A stretch of DNA of 64,000 nucleotides from Acidimicrobiaceae bacterium. GTDB lineage: Bacteria; Actinomycetota; Acidimicrobiia; Acidimicrobiales; RAAP-2. The notes under the pieces were generated by a model. It worked only from the letters and a program-made list of their open reading frames with translations. It did not search any database and had not been told where the DNA came from. Position numbers and translations under genes: made by a program. Below are positions 7,822-15,728 of this stretch, piece after piece (positions within the stretch are counted from its first letter, which is position 1; every line of letters begins with the position of its first letter). The DNA lies in the NCBI GenBank assembly GCA_003152015.1, contig PLZF01000105.1, positions 1 to 64,000 of the forward strand, read 5' to 3'.

Positions 7822-9027
7822 TCAGCTGGCTGCCTTCTCCAAAATATGAACGCCACAGGCGGAGCCCAGGCCGATGACGTGGGCAAGGCCCACCGTTGCG
7901 CCCTCGATCTGCCGGTCACCGGCTTCTCCACGAAGATGGTGGGCAACTTCCCAAACGTTGGCGATTCCGGTGGCGGCGATGGGATGGCCCTTGGACTCGA
8001 GGCCGCCTGACACGTTGACCGGCTTCGAACCGTCGCGCCAGGTGGCCCCGGATTCGAAGAAGTCCACCGCCCCGCCCACCGGGCACAGCATCAGGTTGTC
8101 GTAGTGCACCAACTCGGCAGTGGCGAAACAGTCGTGCAACTCGACCAGGTCAAGGTCTTCGGGTCCGACTCCGGCCTGTTCGTACGCCAACTTGGCGGCG
8201 TTGCGGGTGAGGGTGTTGACGTCAGGCAGTACCTGGCATGACTCTTCCCATGGATCGCTGGTCAGAACCGAGGCCGAGACTTTCACCGCCCGTCGGCGCT
8301 GATCGGGATCGAGGGTCCGGAGTTTGGCGTCGCTCACGATCACCGCCGCCGCCGCACCATCACAGTTGGCCGAACACATCGGTCGGGTATTCGGGTAGGC
8401 GATCATCATGTCGCCCATGATCTGCTCGAGACTCATCGCCTTGGAGTAGGAGGCCAGCGGATTCAGGGTGGAGTGCGAGTGGTTCTTCTCCGAGATCCGG
8501 GCAAACAGCTCAAAACTGGTGCCACCGTATTTATGCCCGTACTCCATGCCGATCTGCGCAAATACTCCCGGCATGGTCTCGGTTCCGATACGTCCGTCAA
8601 CCGGCGCCACCGCGCCGTAGCGGCCATGACGAGTCCAGGTGTCGTCGTCGGACTTACGAGAACCCCCCGACAGCAGCCCCGCACCCGACAGCTTCTCGAC
8701 CCCAACGGCCAGGCCCATGTCACATTCACCGGCTCTCACCGCCATGATCACCGTGCGCAAGGCGGTAGCGCCGGTGGCACAGGCATTGGCGACGTTGTAC
8801 ACCGGGATACCTGTCTGCCCGATCTGCTTTTGGAGCTGTTGGCCGATTCCCGCCGATGCCATCATCAGGCAACCGGCCGCCAGCACGCCCATGTCCTTGA
8901 TGCCGACCCCACCATCGTTGAGCGCACCCATGGCTGCCTCGGCGGCCAGGTCGACCACGTCGAGATCAGGATGCTTGCCGAACTTGGTCATGTGAATTCC
9001 GAGAATCCAAACATCATCATTTGCCAT
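7822..9027 (-). CDS. Thiolase-family acetyl-CoA acetyltransferase / lipid-transfer-type thiolase
   Basis: The ATG at 9027 has AGGAGG a few bases upstream and gives 401 residues. The fold is a thiolase of the SCP2-associated/Ltp type. NVANACATGATALR carries the nucleophilic Cys, ELHDCFATAELVHYD lies in the C-terminal half, and GGLESKGHPIAATGIA is the conserved His-containing loop. Such enzymes cleave or form C-C bonds in acyl-CoA thioesters. Some (Ltp2 type) work as retro-aldolases with a DUF35 partner during steroid side-chain removal. Here a DUF35 gene (9017-9430) precedes it and overlaps its start by 11 bases, which strongly suggests a complex. The exact substrate is unknown. Confidence 0.88.
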   Translation of the reverse strand: MANDDVWILGIHMTKFGKHPDLDVVDLAAEAAMGALNDGGVGIKDMGVLAAGCLMMASAGIGQQLQKQIGQTGIPVYNVANACATGATALRTVIMAVRAGECDMGLAVGVEKLSGAGLLSGGSRKSDDDTWTRHGRYGAVAPVDGRIGTETMPGVFAQIGMEYGHKYGGTSFELFARISEKNHSHSTLNPLASYSKAMSLEQIMGDMMIAYPNTRPMCSANCDGAAAAVIVSDAKLRTLDPDQRRRAVKVSASVLTSDPWEESCQVLPDVNTLTRNAAKLAYEQAGVGPEDLDLVELHDCFATAELVHYDNLMLCPVGGAVDFFESGATWRDGSKPVNVSGGLESKGHPIAATGIANVWEVAHHLRGEAGDRQIEGATVGLAHVIGLGSACGVHILEKAAS

Positions 9028-9430
9028 TGTCGTGTGCCTCCTGTGGCTCGAATCCAAATCCGATCGCTTCGGTTCCGTTGCTGTCTTCCCCTAGTGAGTA
9101 GGTGGCCAAGCGCACCTTCATCCCCAGACTCACGTGTTCAGGATCAGCCTCCACGTTGATCAGGTTGGCGCGAACGCTGGTTCCGTCGCAGTCGACCAGG
9201 GCAGCGACGAACGGGACTGGTACTCCGGGAGCGGCGTAGGACACGATGGTGAACGCCCGGACCTCACCGTCACCGGCGACGCGGACTCGTTGAAATTCCG
9301 TCTTCCCGCACGAGGCGCAGGCGTTACGTCGGTCGAAGAACTTCGCCCCGCACGCACAACACTCGTTGGCCACCAGGTGGGGGTCGTCCCCCAGCTCCAA
9401 GTAGTCAACCAACGTTATCTGGTCACTCAA
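9017..9430 (-). CDS. Zn-ribbon/OB-fold protein (DUF35 family), thiolase partner
   Basis: A TTG start at 9430 is chosen because GGAGGGG lies 6-8 bases upstream and the protein then begins at the usual place for the family (137 residues). Two Cys pairs (CCACG...NACASCGK) form the rubredoxin-like zinc ribbon. The C-terminal half (EVRAFTIVSYAAPGVPVPFVAALVDCDG) is the OB-fold. DUF35 proteins bind acyl-CoA and assemble with thiolase-like partners such as Ltp2. The 11-base overlap with the thiolase at 7822 supports co-translation. A longer in-frame start at 9616 would add an Arg-rich leader with no homology and is rejected. Confidence 0.85.
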   Translation of the reverse strand: MSDQITLVDYLELGDDPHLVANECCACGAKFFDRRNACASCGKTEFQRVRVAGDGEVRAFTIVSYAAPGVPVPFVAALVDCDGTSVRANLINVEADPEHVSLGMKVRLATYSLGEDSNGTEAIGFGFEPQEAHDNGK

Positions 9431-9594
9431 CTGATCCCCTCCGCGTTCATCGGACGTTCCATTAGCTGATCCGTGGCCATGACCGTACTTGACGTTCCCT
9501 GTGGTGATCCAAGTGAACGATGTCGCCCTGATCGGGCGGGCCCGCAGTCGGAGCTCTTCGTCCTCCTCGATGAGCAGCGTCCGGGAGCCCTGGC

Positions 9595-10560
9595 CTAGCG
9601 CGGGGTGATGCCCCACGATCCGGTCCAGCGGGCACCGGGGCCCAACACGGTGACGCCGTTTCCGGAGCGGAACGCATCCGGCGGGCAGGTCATCGGCTCG
9701 ATGGCCAATGCCCGGCGCCGTTCGCCCACGCCGAGGGTGTCGCCGCTGTAGACCATCACATACTCGAAGCGCTGATCAGCCCAGAGGGTGACACCCATCG
9801 TCCCGTCGGGGTGGCCGAGGTCGACCCGTACACGTCCGTCCCCGTCGCGCCGAAGTGAGGTGAAGCCGGTATCCAATCGAGACGTCCCCAGAAGACGGCC
9901 TGTGGTGAAATCAAACTCGGTCCCCGCTACCGGGGCTTCCCCGGTAGGAAGTCCTCGGTCGTCAGTAATCAGCCGACGATCAGCAGGCACCGTCAGGCGC
10001 ACCATGTCGACAGTGGGTGTGCCGACCGTCAGATAGGGATGGAAGCCCAGTCCGAACGGCAGCCCCGTCGGCCCCAGATTCTCGGCCTCGGTGATGACGG
10101 TGAGGCCGTCACGCCCGAGCCGATACTCGATGGAGAGGCCCAGGGTGAACGGATAGCCGGGGGACGGATGGAGGACACAGGCCATGGTGACCCGGTTCTG
10201 GGCCCGTCCAGCCATCGACCATGGCAGCCAACGGACCAACCCGTGGATGGCATTCTGCCGGGAAGGTTCATCGAGAGCGGCCTGAGCGCTCACGCCTTCG
10301 AATTCGTAGCGACCATCCCCCAAGCGGTTGGGCCACGGGGCGAGGACCTGACCCCGTCCACCGTGGCTCCACTCGTCGGTCCCGAAGCCATCGATGACCG
10401 GAACGTCGCCCACCGTGAACGCTCGGAGAGTGGCACCCACTTCGGTGATCACCGCCCGCTGGTGGCCGTGGCCGATGACCCACTGGTCCCCGGTAGCGGG
10501 GGAGGTCTCAGACGATCGCTTACCGTCGGCAGTGGTTCGTGGTGTCATTGTCTTCGGCAT
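9595..10560 (-). CDS. Aldose 1-epimerase (galactose mutarotase family)
   Basis: The ATG at 10560 follows GGAAGACCAGA and yields 321 residues, normal for the family. The start of the domain reads HQRAVITEVGATLRAFTVGDVPVIDGF. APWPNRLGDGRYEF is the conserved N-R-I/L motif. AIHGLVRWLPW carries the catalytic His, LGFHPYLTVG the second His, and EPMTCPPDAF the catalytic Glu region. These enzymes interconvert alpha and beta anomers of hexoses in the cytoplasm. The gene is divergent from surE with a 143-base gap. It lies on the same strand as the thiolase pair but 164 bases upstream, so shared transcription is uncertain. Confidence 0.9.
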   Translation of the reverse strand: MPKTMTPRTTADGKRSSETSPATGDQWVIGHGHQRAVITEVGATLRAFTVGDVPVIDGFGTDEWSHGGRGQVLAPWPNRLGDGRYEFEGVSAQAALDEPSRQNAIHGLVRWLPWSMAGRAQNRVTMACVLHPSPGYPFTLGLSIEYRLGRDGLTVITEAENLGPTGLPFGLGFHPYLTVGTPTVDMVRLTVPADRRLITDDRGLPTGEAPVAGTEFDFTTGRLLGTSRLDTGFTSLRRDGDGRVRVDLGHPDGTMGVTLWADQRFEYVMVYSGDTLGVGERRRALAIEPMTCPPDAFRSGNGVTVLGPGARWTGSWGITPR

Positions 10561-10703
10561 TCTGGTCTTCCCGGGAAGGGCGGCGGATCTCGCCCGGTAT
10601 GGTAGGCGATCGGGCCACCGTGGCCCGATGGAGGGCCACCGGGACCCGTCTCCTCGAGCCGTGACGCCCGGATCCCCCGACCTCTTCGATTGGATCGTCG
10701 ACG

Positions 10704-11573
10704 ATGCGCATTCTGGTGACAAACGACGACGGCGTGTTCGCACCGGGCATCGCCGCACTGGCCAGGGGCCTGGCCGCCGCCTTCGAGGACGAGCACGAAC
10801 TGATCGTGGTGGCGCCCCTCGTCGACCACAGCGGGGCCGGAGCCGCGGTCGGACCGGTCTACGAGCGGGAGTCGATCCCTTACGAGGCTGTGCAAGTCCC
10901 CGGGCTCGAACGAGTCCCCATCTACGGCATCGACGGCCCTCCGGCACTGGCCGTGATTCTGGCCTGCATCGAAGGCTTCGGCGACCGCCCCGACCTCATC
11001 GTGTCGGGGATCAACCATGGCATCAATGTAGGACGCTCGGCGCTCCATTCGGGCACCGTCGGGGCTACCCTCACCGGGGCGCAGTTCGGAATACGCGGGT
11101 TGGCGGTCAGCATCGCCTGGGGCACCGACCCGGTGCCGTGGGAGACGCCGGTGGCACTGGTGAACGAGGTGGTACCCGAGTTGGCCACCATGGTTCCGGG
11201 TACCGTGATGAACCTGAACGTCCCCGCCCTCCCCCTCGGGCAGCTCCGCGGTATCCGCCACGGGTCCCTCGGGTCGGTCGGACTGATCCGGTCCGCCCGC
11301 CAGGACCGTGCCGGTGCACCCTTGGACGACACCGCCATAGACAGGACCGGCGGGGCGATCACGCTCACCCTCCGAGGAGGCCGTGGTTCCAATCGAGCTG
11401 AGGAGCTGTCCGAATTGGACCCGGCCTCCGACATCGGGGTGATCTCCGATGGATGGGCTTCGCTGACTCCGTTGGTCGGGGTGAGGGAGGATGTGTCGAA
11501 CGACGGGGCTGACGCAGTGGCCAAAACCCTGGCCGCCGTCTCGTCCCGGTTGCTTCGACCATCGGTTGGCTGA
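10704..11573 (+). CDS. surE: 5'/3'-nucleotidase SurE
   Basis: The 289-residue protein starts MRILVTNDDGVFAPGI, where the paired Asp residues bind the divalent metal. It then has SGINHGINVGRSALHSGTVGAT, the second family signature. SurE removes phosphate from nucleoside monophosphates and is associated with stationary-phase survival. The size is slightly above the E. coli enzyme because of a longer C-terminal extension. The gene stands alone on the plus strand, divergent from the aldose epimerase and followed by a 440-base gene-free stretch. Confidence 0.93.
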   Translation: MRILVTNDDGVFAPGIAALARGLAAAFEDEHELIVVAPLVDHSGAGAAVGPVYERESIPYEAVQVPGLERVPIYGIDGPPALAVILACIEGFGDRPDLIVSGINHGINVGRSALHSGTVGATLTGAQFGIRGLAVSIAWGTDPVPWETPVALVNEVVPELATMVPGTVMNLNVPALPLGQLRGIRHGSLGSVGLIRSARQDRAGAPLDDTAIDRTGGAITLTLRGGRGSNRAEELSELDPASDIGVISDGWASLTPLVGVREDVSNDGADAVAKTLAAVSSRLLRPSVG

Positions 11574-12014
11574 CGGCCCCGAAGGCAGGCTGAGCTGCAC
11601 CCCCACTGACCACGTTGAGCACTGATAACACTACGCTTCGTAACGTAATTGCAACAATGTGACTCTGTCCGGTAGTGTGGCCGAACTCGCTCAGCCATTG
11701 GCAGACGGCGGTGATGCGGCAGCACAGAAGCTGGCGACTGAACCACACGAGGGTCGGCTCAAGCCGTTGACCACCTGTGTCGAGAACCTATGAACATCAC
11801 GTTCTACAACCGACTGCGCCGACCAGGAGCCGCCCCACGCTGACCTGACAAGGGTTACCCCGTCTGCACCTCGTACGGACCTCATTGAAAGTCCCGAGCC
11901 GTCTGCCCTCCCCGGCACCAGTTCGCGAGTCGAATGCACTCAAGACGGTTGCCCGCATTCCCATGCCACCCTCGAAGCCCTACGGGCTTCCGCGACTTTG
12001 AGGAGGCGCAAGAT
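11574..12014. other. Gene-free 441-bp region between surE and rpf
   Basis: No frame here has the codon pattern or homology of a real gene. The region is locally AT-richer around 11630-11665, where TTGCAA (11649) and TAGTGT (11673) are 18 bases apart and could be a weak promoter for rpf. A short stem-loop lies just upstream of the rpf ribosome binding site. The long leader (up to ~340 nt) suggests post-transcriptional control of rpf, but no known riboswitch could be matched by eye. Confidence 0.4.
11974..11990 (+). promoter_or_regulatory. Leader hairpin upstream of rpf
   Basis: GAAGCCC-TAC-GGGCTTC is a perfect 7-bp stem with a 3-nt loop. It ends 10 bases before the AGGAGG ribosome binding site of rpf (12001). 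Flanking CCTC and GAGG could extend it and partly cover the binding site. A role in translation control is inferred from position only. Confidence 0.3.
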
Positions 12015-12638
12015 ATGCGCAAGCACCGCTTTTTCTTATTGATTACTGCATTCCTGGCAATACTTGGTGTTGCCCTCTATCAATCAACTTCATCACAGGC
12101 GGCTGCCGGGAATTCCGCGGCTGTCCTGGGTTCACAGCTGGCTGCCGACAGCCTGTCGGGGAACCAAAACGGGTTCAACTCCGTTCCCGGCTCGGCCGAT
12201 GGCCCGATGGGTGGGCTCGATATCGCCCTGGCCTCGCTGCACCTTCCGGCGCCCGTAGCGGCTCCGGCGGTTGCCAGCGTCCCCGCCGCACCTACCACCA
12301 CAACCGCCGCACCGGCTCCGGCTCCGGTCGCCACTCCGGCACCGACCCCGGCTCCACCGGCAGCGGGGGCACAGCCAGCCGCGTCGGGTTATGCCCCTGC
12401 CTCCGGCGATTGGGCTCACCTCCGACAATGTGAGTCGGGCGGTAACTACAGCGAGAACAGTGGCAACGGCTACTACGGCGCCTACCAGTTCTCTCTCGAG
12501 ACGTGGCAGGGCCTGGGGTATTCGGGGCTTCCCAGTGATGCCGCGCCTGCCGTTCAGGATCAGGCCGCCCAGCAACTTCAGGCTCGCAGCGGATGGGGCC
12601 AGTGGCCGTCATGTTCGAGGCAACTCGGGCTGAGCTAG
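12015..12638 (+). CDS. rpf: Resuscitation-promoting factor (Rpf), secreted transglycosylase-like protein
   Basis: The ATG at 12015 has a perfect AGGAGG at 12001-12006. The 207-residue product has a signal peptide (FFLLITAFLAILGVALY) and a long Pro/Ala/Thr-rich linker (residues ~75-130). It ends in a ~75-residue Rpf domain starting GDWAHLRQCESGGNY, where the Glu of CESGG is the catalytic residue, followed by GYYGAYQFSLETWQGLG. Rpf proteins cleave peptidoglycan glycan strands and help dormant cells resume growth. No LysM or G5 domain is present. A hairpin overlaps the stop codon. Similar proteins are confined to Actinobacteria, which supports the taxonomic reading. Confidence 0.93.
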   Translation: MRKHRFFLLITAFLAILGVALYQSTSSQAAAGNSAAVLGSQLAADSLSGNQNGFNSVPGSADGPMGGLDIALASLHLPAPVAAPAVASVPAAPTTTTAAPAPAPVATPAPTPAPPAAGAQPAASGYAPASGDWAHLRQCESGGNYSENSGNGYYGAYQFSLETWQGLGYSGLPSDAAPAVQDQAAQQLQARSGWGQWPSCSRQLGLS

Positions 12639-12656
12639 CCGGATCTAGCCCGAGTT
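12622..12656 (+). terminator. Stem-loop overlapping the rpf stop codon
   Basis: AACTCGGGCT (12622-12631) pairs perfectly with AGCCCGAGTT (12647-12656) around a 15-nt loop that includes the rpf stop codon. An overlapping second pairing, CCGGAT (12639) with ATCCGG (12657), is also possible. There is no T-run, so this would be a weak intrinsic terminator or an mRNA-stabilising 3' hairpin. Confidence 0.45.
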
Positions 12657-12698
12657 ATCCGGACCAGGAGCGTAAGACTTGGCTCCGAGGACCAGACG

Positions 12699-12739
12699 CG
12701 CCAGGCTTTCGGGGATGGACAATTCCCGAAAGCCTGGCG
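12699..12739 (+). repeat. Perfect 15-bp inverted repeat with the nucleosidase ATG in its loop
   Basis: CGCCAGGCTTTCGGG (12699-12713) and its exact reverse complement (12725-12739) flank an 11-nt loop (12714-12724). The loop holds the likely ATG start at 12715. In mRNA the arms would form a strong hairpin covering the ribosome binding region and the first codons. It could gate translation or terminate rpf read-through, or the true start may be the GTG at 12739. Confidence 0.7.
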
Positions 12740-13443
12740 TGATCGCCTTCGTATGCGCCATGCCGATGGAATTGCGCCCCCTGGTCCGGAAGTTGTCGCT
12801 CCACAAGTCCCAGATCGGCGACCTCCGGGTTCGCGCCGGAACTCTTGGGGGACACCAGCTTGTCGCCATCGTGACGGGAATGGGCACCCAGTTGGCGAAG
12901 ACCGAGACGGGCCGTTTCCTCGACGCGGTCGGCGTTCAACGAGTAGTCGTGGTCGGGATCACAGGAGCGGTGGACAACACGACACCCATCGGGACACTCG
13001 TTCTCCCCGAAGTCGTTGTAGACAGCGTGAGCGGCGTCGAATACCGTCCAGCACCGTTCGGCGGCGGCTCGCCGCACGGCAAGATGTGGACGACCGATCT
13101 GCTCCTGACCGACACAGACGAGGTCGCCGGTCTGCGGGCGAGGGGGGTCGTCTCATTCGATATGGAAACGGCCGCGGTCGCCGAAGTCTGTGAGGGGCGC
13201 GGCATCCCGTGGTCAGTGTTCCGGGCCATCAGTGATCGAGCCACCGACGGGAGCATCGACGAGGAGATCTTTCATCTCAGCCACCGAGACGGGACTCCCA
13301 ACGGACCCGCGGTTGCCCGGTACCTCCTGAGGCACCCGGCGCGCATCCCTCGCATGGTCCGTCTCGGTCGAGGGGCGACACGTGCCGCCGAAACCGCCGC
13401 CGCAGCCGCCGCCGCCGCGGTTCGAGCCTGCTCCCAGCCCTAG
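12715..13443 (+). CDS. Nucleoside phosphorylase / MTA-SAH nucleosidase family protein
   Basis: This 242-residue protein has the PNP/UDP phosphorylase fold. VIAFVCAMPMELRPLVRKL forms the first strand and helix, AIVTGMGTQLAKTETGRFLD and VVVVGITGAVDN make the nucleoside-binding loops, and SFDMETAAVAEVC is the diagnostic Met-Glu motif contacting ribose. FRAISDRATD follows. Family members split purine nucleosides or S-adenosylhomocysteine/methylthioadenosine; the substrate cannot be chosen here. The C-terminus ends in an Ala-rich tail. The start could be ATG 12715 or GTG 12739, because a 15-bp inverted repeat surrounds the ATG. The gene is convergent with the hydrolase at 13478. Confidence 0.8.
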   Translation: MDNSRKPGVIAFVCAMPMELRPLVRKLSLHKSQIGDLRVRAGTLGGHQLVAIVTGMGTQLAKTETGRFLDAVGVQRVVVVGITGAVDNTTPIGTLVLPEVVVDSVSGVEYRPAPFGGGSPHGKMWTTDLLLTDTDEVAGLRARGVVSFDMETAAVAEVCEGRGIPWSVFRAISDRATDGSIDEEIFHLSHRDGTPNGPAVARYLLRHPARIPRMVRLGRGATRAAETAAAAAAAAVRACSQP

Positions 13444-13477
13444 CCGCAGCCGGCCATCACCCTCTGGCCGACGCAGT

Positions 13478-14716
13478 TCAGGCGAATCGTTCGTCCAGCC
13501 AATCGAAGACGACCTGGGCCAGCAGCCTGATGTTGTCGGATTGACAATGGGTCGACGCCCCATCGTCCGCGTTGAATCGACGGGTGCTGACCTGACCCGG
13601 CAGGGCGCCGACAAAGGCATCGAACTGGGAGAGAGGCTCGTTACCCTCACGGTCCCCGATGAGGGCGAGCACCGGGCAGGTGATCGCCCCGACCAGGTCG
13701 CCGAGTCGGTACTCGGTGATGGCGTCCCGCCAGGCGGAGAACGACGGCACGCCGAAACGACGGCAGATGGACTCGATCCCCCACTGCATCTGCTTGGGCA
13801 TCAGGTCCTCGGGAACACCCAGTACGTCTTCGGGTCGGATGTCCCGAGACATCCCGAAGACGTCGCTTCCCACCCACGCCTCCATGTAGCGGCGCATATC
13901 GATGACCGGCGGATTGGCCACCAATGCCCGTACCCGGGGATCGGTGGCGGCACTGCGGGCGGCGAAGCACGAGCCGAAGCTTTGGCCGACCAGGGCCACC
14001 CGGCCGGGATCCACGTCGTCACGGGCACAGATCACATCGAGCACCGCGGCCAGGGGAGCCTCGTAGTCTGGGCGGAAGGGCAATGCCGGGTTGAGACGCA
14101 TGCAGCCCGGTTGTCCCGGGCCATCGAAGGCAAACACGTTCCACCCCCGCTCCACCCCCGGGGCCCCGTAGTGGAAGTAGAGCTCTTCCGCACTGGAGTC
14201 GAAGCCGCCGACGCACACCAGGGTGGGAAGCCGCCCGGGATCAGCCGCCACCGTCGCACGTGGACGCAGAAAGTAACCGGGCAGCATGGATCCGTCGAAC
14301 GGCACGTCGACCAGTTCCAACGGCGGCACAAACAGTGATCCGGCCTCGGTGAAGCATTCCCGACTCCGTGCTCCGGTGTGACGGGACGCCTCGGTGGCCG
14401 GGTCCACGTAGTACTCGGCCGTCCGGTAGTAGGTCGACGCTCGCAACAGGTGATCGCGCCCGCTCACCCAGTGGCCGGCCGCAAGACAGGTTCGAGCTGT
14501 CGCCTCCACCCGATGGGCCAACTCGTCAAAACACCGGGCCCAACTCTGTGGGCTGCCGTCGGTGATCTCGGCCGCCACCGCTAGGCACTCCCCTATCGTC
14601 GAGCCGCCGTAGTCGGCTACTCCCAACGTCTTGATCAACTGGTAGTCGAACTCGTCGTCGCGGAAGCCTTCCACCCGGATCGCGCTGCGGACAATGTCTG
14701 AGTCTCCGAAGGACAC
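13478..14716 (-). CDS. Alpha/beta hydrolase (FrsA / pseudooxynicotine hydrolase-like)
   Basis: The 412-residue protein, read from a GTG at 14716, has a ~130-residue helical N-terminal region followed by an alpha/beta-hydrolase core. VCVGGFDSSAEELYFHYG forms the oxyanion segment, FAFDGPGQPGC follows strand 4, and VALVGQSFGSCFAARSA is the nucleophile elbow with Ser in GQSFGS. LALIGDREGNEPL supplies the acidic residue and GASTHCQSDN the His. Similar proteins with a helical lid hydrolyse C-C or ester bonds (2,6-dihydroxypseudooxynicotine hydrolase type) or act as FrsA-like esterases. The substrate is unknown. No clear ribosome binding site marks the start. Confidence 0.8.
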   Translation of the reverse strand: MSFGDSDIVRSAIRVEGFRDDEFDYQLIKTLGVADYGGSTIGECLAVAAEITDGSPQSWARCFDELAHRVEATARTCLAAGHWVSGRDHLLRASTYYRTAEYYVDPATEASRHTGARSRECFTEAGSLFVPPLELVDVPFDGSMLPGYFLRPRATVAADPGRLPTLVCVGGFDSSAEELYFHYGAPGVERGWNVFAFDGPGQPGCMRLNPALPFRPDYEAPLAAVLDVICARDDVDPGRVALVGQSFGSCFAARSAATDPRVRALVANPPVIDMRRYMEAWVGSDVFGMSRDIRPEDVLGVPEDLMPKQMQWGIESICRRFGVPSFSAWRDAITEYRLGDLVGAITCPVLALIGDREGNEPLSQFDAFVGALPGQVSTRRFNADDGASTHCQSDNIRLLAQVVFDWLDERFA

Positions 14717-14831
14717 GACGGCTCGATTCTTCTCGGTTGCTTCTCGGTTGCTTCTCGGTGACTGCCTCGATGGCGGTTCCGACCTCTGCCTGGGCGGTCA
14801 TTGTGCCCGATGGCTGCCCTACCATGTCACC

Positions 14832-15728
14832 ATGCGAGTAGCGGCGATCCAGACGACCGCCACCGCAGATCTCCACACCAACCTGGATGCCGCGTCTGAA
14901 CTGGTCAACCGGGCCGCCGGGGACGGTGCCGAGCTGGTGGTGCTCCCCGAGTACTTTTCGGTGGCCGGTGGCGACGCCCACCTTCGATCCAATGCCGAAG
15001 CCATGGACGGGCCCACCATGACCTGGGCATCGGACCTCGCTCATCGTCATCGGATCTGGTTGCTGGCCGGAAGCTTCCCCGAGCGGCCACCGGTCGACCC
15101 CGGCCCCGGAGCCGGTACCGACGGACGGCTCCGCAATACCAGCTGCCTGGTCGATCCCGGAGGCTCACTGGCCGCCACCTACCGGAAGATCCATCTCTTC
15201 GACGTCAGCGTGCCCGGGGCAGAACACCGAGAGTCGGAGACCATCGCCCCTGGTGGCGCCCTCTGCCTGGTTCCATTGCCCTCACCACCGGGCAGCGATG
15301 ACCCGCCCCCCGTCCTCGGGCTCTCCATCTGTTACGACCTCCGTTTTCCTGAGATCTATCGGGCCCTCGCCCTGGGTGGCGCCTCCATGGTGGCCGTTTC
15401 TGCGGCCTTCACCACCTCCACCGGGCCGGGCCACTGGGAGGTATTGCTGCGGGCCCGGGCCATCGAAGACCAGGTCTTCGTCATCGGTGCTGGTCAGGTC
15501 GGTGTACTGCCCGCCGGGATGCCGCCCTGTCATGGTCACTCGATGATCGTCGATCCGTGGGGAACGGTGATGGCCGAGCGAGTCGACCCCTCACCGGGCG
15601 TGGTCACCGCCGACCTCGATTTCGAGTTGCAGCGGCGTATTCGCCTCGAGCTACCGGTCCTGGTAAATCGCCGTCCTGGCACCTACTCTTGCCCCGATGA
15701 CAACTCAGGGCGCGATGTCAAACACTGA
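14832..15728 (+). CDS. Carbon-nitrogen hydrolase (nitrilase superfamily, omega-amidase/Nit-like)
   Basis: The ATG at 14832 gives 298 residues beginning MRVAAIQTTATADLHTN, the normal start of the family. The Glu-Lys-Cys triad is visible: ELVVLPEYFS, TYRKIHLFD and LSICYDLRFPEIYRALA. Those contexts, especially YRKIHLFDV and CYDLRFPE, match the Nit1/Nit2 branch. Nit1 hydrolyses deaminated glutathione and Nit2 hydrolyses alpha-keto acid amides. It acts in the cytoplasm. The last 32 bases overlap the start of the next hydrolase, so the two are probably co-transcribed. Confidence 0.9.
   Translation: MRVAAIQTTATADLHTNLDAASELVNRAAGDGAELVVLPEYFSVAGGDAHLRSNAEAMDGPTMTWASDLAHRHRIWLLAGSFPERPPVDPGPGAGTDGRLRNTSCLVDPGGSLAATYRKIHLFDVSVPGAEHRESETIAPGGALCLVPLPSPPGSDDPPPVLGLSICYDLRFPEIYRALALGGASMVAVSAAFTTSTGPGHWEVLLRARAIEDQVFVIGAGQVGVLPAGMPPCHGHSMIVDPWGTVMAERVDPSPGVVTADLDFELQRRIRLELPVLVNRRPGTYSCPDDNSGRDVKH

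Noticed and set aside
11880-12014. A c-di-AMP (ydaO-type) riboswitch in front of rpf, as in some Actinobacteria
   Set aside because: The conserved core elements could not be found. Only a simple hairpin is visible. A covariance-model search would decide.
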